A DNA stretch of 22,972 nt from a virus. Positions 21,360 through 22,972 of this stretch are shown piece by piece (within the stretch, counting starts at the first letter, position 1; the number at the start of each line of letters is the position of its first letter). Location of the stretch: the IMG/VR virus record IMGVR_UViG_3300028829_003279, positions 1-22,972 of that record; one strand, given 5' to 3'. The notes below the pieces were generated by a model, which saw nothing but the letters and a program-made list of their open reading frames with translations, was not told the DNA's origin and did not search any database. The position numbers and the translations under genes are program-made.

Positions 21360-21605
21360 TTAAATCCTCTTAATTTTCCACTCGTATCGGGGCTGATCCA
21401 TTGGGACTGGCTCCTTGAACAAGCGGTAGTTACACATATAGTCCATGCTGAAGTCAGACGGCTTACCGTATGACCCAACCTCACCTGCAACCCTGTTAAA
21501 GCAAGAGTTGCCTGCATCAACGTCAGCCGCAAACTGATCGTTGAAATTGTTTAGAGGTTGATTAGCCGCAACCCCTGATATTAAGAACGCTAAAATATAG
21601 CCCAT
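21360..21605 (-). CDS. Small exported protein with two Cys
   Basis: An 81-residue protein from ATG 21603-21605, overlapping the previous stop by one base (TAATG). The N-terminus MGYILAFLISGVAA looks like a short signal sequence, with a cleavage-compatible VAA/NQ near residue 14. The mature part has Cys35 and Cys58, which could form one disulphide after export, and ends in a basic WKIKRI. No lipobox. It follows the membrane-anchored glycosidase-like gene in the same operon, so both may act in the envelope, for example in lysis or virion assembly. No family recognised. Confidence 0.65.
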   Translation of the reverse strand: MGYILAFLISGVAANQPLNNFNDQFAADVDAGNSCFNRVAGEVGSYGKPSDFSMDYMCNYRLFKEPVPMDQPRYEWKIKRI

Positions 21606-22747
21606 TATCTTCTATCCTCGTTTGTTATGGATTTGTTGTTTCCACGTTTAAATAATTTTGTAAAGAAACCAAAGTTTCCAGATACCACTGCCATTGTCTT
21701 TCCTGAGTTTGCAAAGCTAAGCCCTGCTTCTAAGTCTTCCGTAACCGGAGCCATCATTAAAACCTCGTAACCGCCATCGTTTAAATAGTTGTACTTGGCT
21801 GTGAATGGTAGGTCTAAGAGCTGAACTGAAGATAGGGTAACCAAGATAAGGGCCATAACTTGTAGTTCATCGTCGTATTTTTCATACCACTCTTCCTTCT
21901 GCTTACCACCAGCCAACGCCCATTCTAGGTTTTTACAGGTTCCTCCGGCTCGTCCGTTTCCGGTTCCGATGATGTTTCCCTTTCCAGCGTATTCGCATGC
22001 AATTGAACCAAAGCGTCTAGCTTCTGCCGAAGTTCCGTCCAAGTTATACTCCGATATGACAATGGGCTTTCCGTCAGCAATCCGTATGGCTCGTTCGATT
22101 TCCGCTCTGAATTCTGCTTCACTTAAATTAAACCCCGTCTGAACGTACCAAATATCTGCATCACGTATATAACTCCTTACCTGTTCGTCTGTAAACTTTG
22201 AGGTGGGTGAAAGGTGAACACCAATAGGTTTATTAGTTTTAAGTCTTGCTCTTTGTATGATTACCGAGTGTTCTTGGGGTGAGTAGTATTCGTCAGTCTC
22301 AATACCAAGTACGTAATGAGAGGCTTTCTCATCTACCGAATCTATGATTCCGTCGTTGTAGTCGAGCTGGGAGCTGAAGGTTTGCTGGTCGATTTCTTCA
22401 GAATCGTCCCCACGAAACCAGACAACTGGTGCCAGTTTTTTGTCACGTAAGCGGTCAAGGCGACGGTTCCAATTAACGGTATCAATGGCATTTATAGTTC
22501 CCCATTCTTTATCTGTGTTACGGAATAGCATGTCAACATGCGTATCCCCGTTAGCTAAAATCTTGTCTTCTACTTTGGTGCGCCAATCATCAGACCTGTC
22601 ATCTGACATATACGATAGCGTACTGAATTGGCTTCGTGATATCAGAAACGTAGACTTAAAGTCTGCTATTGCTGTAGGAGCTTCAACCCCTAGTATTACT
22701 ACAACCGCCGCAACCAAAGTCCATAAGACCTTCTTAAATTCTCCCAT
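21605..22747 (-). CDS. Membrane-anchored TIM-barrel glycoside-hydrolase-like protein
   Basis: A 380-residue protein from ATG 22745-22747, with an AGAGGGAG site. Residues 5-23 (KKVLWTLVAAVVVILGVEA) form a signal or signal-anchor. The middle reads like alternating strands and helices of a TIM barrel: LAPVVWFRGDD, YVLGIETDEYYS, NKPIGVHLSP, DIWYVQTGFNLSE, GKPIVISEYNLDG. Glu150 (or Glu153) after beta 4 and Glu233 after beta 7 are at the positions of acid/base and nucleophile in retaining glycosidases. A second hydrophobic stretch (298-312) and a beta-rich end follow. It may cut cell-wall or surface glycans during lysis or entry. No family could be fixed by eye. Confidence 0.65.
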   Translation of the reverse strand: MGEFKKVLWTLVAAVVVILGVEAPTAIADFKSTFLISRSQFSTLSYMSDDRSDDWRTKVEDKILANGDTHVDMLFRNTDKEWGTINAIDTVNWNRRLDRLRDKKLAPVVWFRGDDSEEIDQQTFSSQLDYNDGIIDSVDEKASHYVLGIETDEYYSPQEHSVIIQRARLKTNKPIGVHLSPTSKFTDEQVRSYIRDADIWYVQTGFNLSEAEFRAEIERAIRIADGKPIVISEYNLDGTSAEARRFGSIACEYAGKGNIIGTGNGRAGGTCKNLEWALAGGKQKEEWYEKYDDELQVMALILVTLSSVQLLDLPFTAKYNYLNDGGYEVLMMAPVTEDLEAGLSFANSGKTMAVVSGNFGFFTKLFKRGNNKSITNEDRR

Positions 22748-22771
22748 GTTCTCCCTCTTTTATTTATTTTG

Positions 22772-22960
22772 TTATATCTTTCTCATGTTAGTTAACACAA
22801 CTTCATAAGTTGAATTATTATAAAAAGACCCATGTTCGTGAGTCATTGGCTCTGGCCCAGCGGGAGAGAACACCACACACATATGATCTCTAGGAGATTG
22901 CTTCCAATCCTTAATAGGAGTTTTAAGGACTAACTGCGCTCTGACATATAACTCAAACAT
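22772..22960 (-). CDS. Small unknown protein, possibly cut by the window edge
   Basis: A 62-residue reading from ATG 22958-22960. No ribosome site is visible in the 12 bases upstream, and the frame stays open to the window edge (22972), so the true start may lie outside. It contains a strand-like LYVRAQLVLKTPIKDW, then HMCVVFSPAGPEPMTHEHG and STYEVVLTNMRKI. The next gene starts 24 bases after its stop in the same direction, consistent with one operon. Not recognised. Confidence 0.55.
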   Translation of the reverse strand: MFELYVRAQLVLKTPIKDWKQSPRDHMCVVFSPAGPEPMTHEHGSFYNNSTYEVVLTNMRKI

Positions 22961-22972
22961 AGTTTGGTGTGT

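Overview
The window looks like about half of a temperate tailed-phage or prophage genome. The host is probably a proteobacterium: three near-consensus sigma70-type promoters (TATAAT with good spacing), strong AGGAG ribosome sites and mid-range base composition. No host housekeeping gene is visible apart from a complete tRNA-Asp, which may be phage-borne. The gene order and content of the right arm (tail-nozzle-like protein, then small Ala/Gln-rich proteins, then one giant protein) suggest a short-tailed, podovirus-like particle. This is inferred from gene order and composition; no terminase, portal or major capsid gene lies in the window.

Left arm (1-8149, all + strand). The tail of a truncated gene is followed by a promoter, a tRNA-Asp(GUC), a potentially structured stretch, and then a tightly packed early operon. 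It runs: small unknown proteins (one membrane protein, one Cys-rich, an acidic tandem paralogue pair, one KOW/SH3-like); an XRE-type HTH regulator; a winged-helix protein; a DnaB/RecA-fold ATPase; a DUF3310 protein; a Cys-rich protein; and a PD-(D/E)XK-like protein. A new promoter then drives a recombination cassette of RecE-like exonuclease (frameshifted in this sequence), RecT/Bet annealase and SSB. A tyrosine integrase closes the arm. There is no DNA polymerase or primase here, so replication probably recruits host enzymes through the winged-helix/helicase pair. Genes mostly overlap by 1-4 bases, and TTG starts are unusually common.

Right arm (8076-22960, all - strand, read right to left). 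In transcription order: a small partial or terminal unknown; a 380-aa membrane-anchored TIM-barrel glycosidase-like protein; a small exported Cys protein; a Gly/Gln-rich tandem-repeat protein; a 508-aa tail-nozzle/stabilisation-like protein; three small proteins that may be internal virion (ejection) proteins; and a giant 2707-aa 'polyvalent' protein. The last carries an ADP-ribosyltransferase-like signature, a degenerate zincin motif, a long charged helix and a C-terminal domain resembling those of large phage polyvalent proteins. A small unknown gene follows and overlaps the integrase 3' end antisense. The arms converge at a strong hairpin (8366-8409).

The most notable object is the giant protein. 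It looks like an internal virion protein delivered into the host with the DNA, with at least one recognisable toxin-type enzymatic fold and repeated short linear motifs. Every function here comes from reading the sequence and remembering families; no database search was done.
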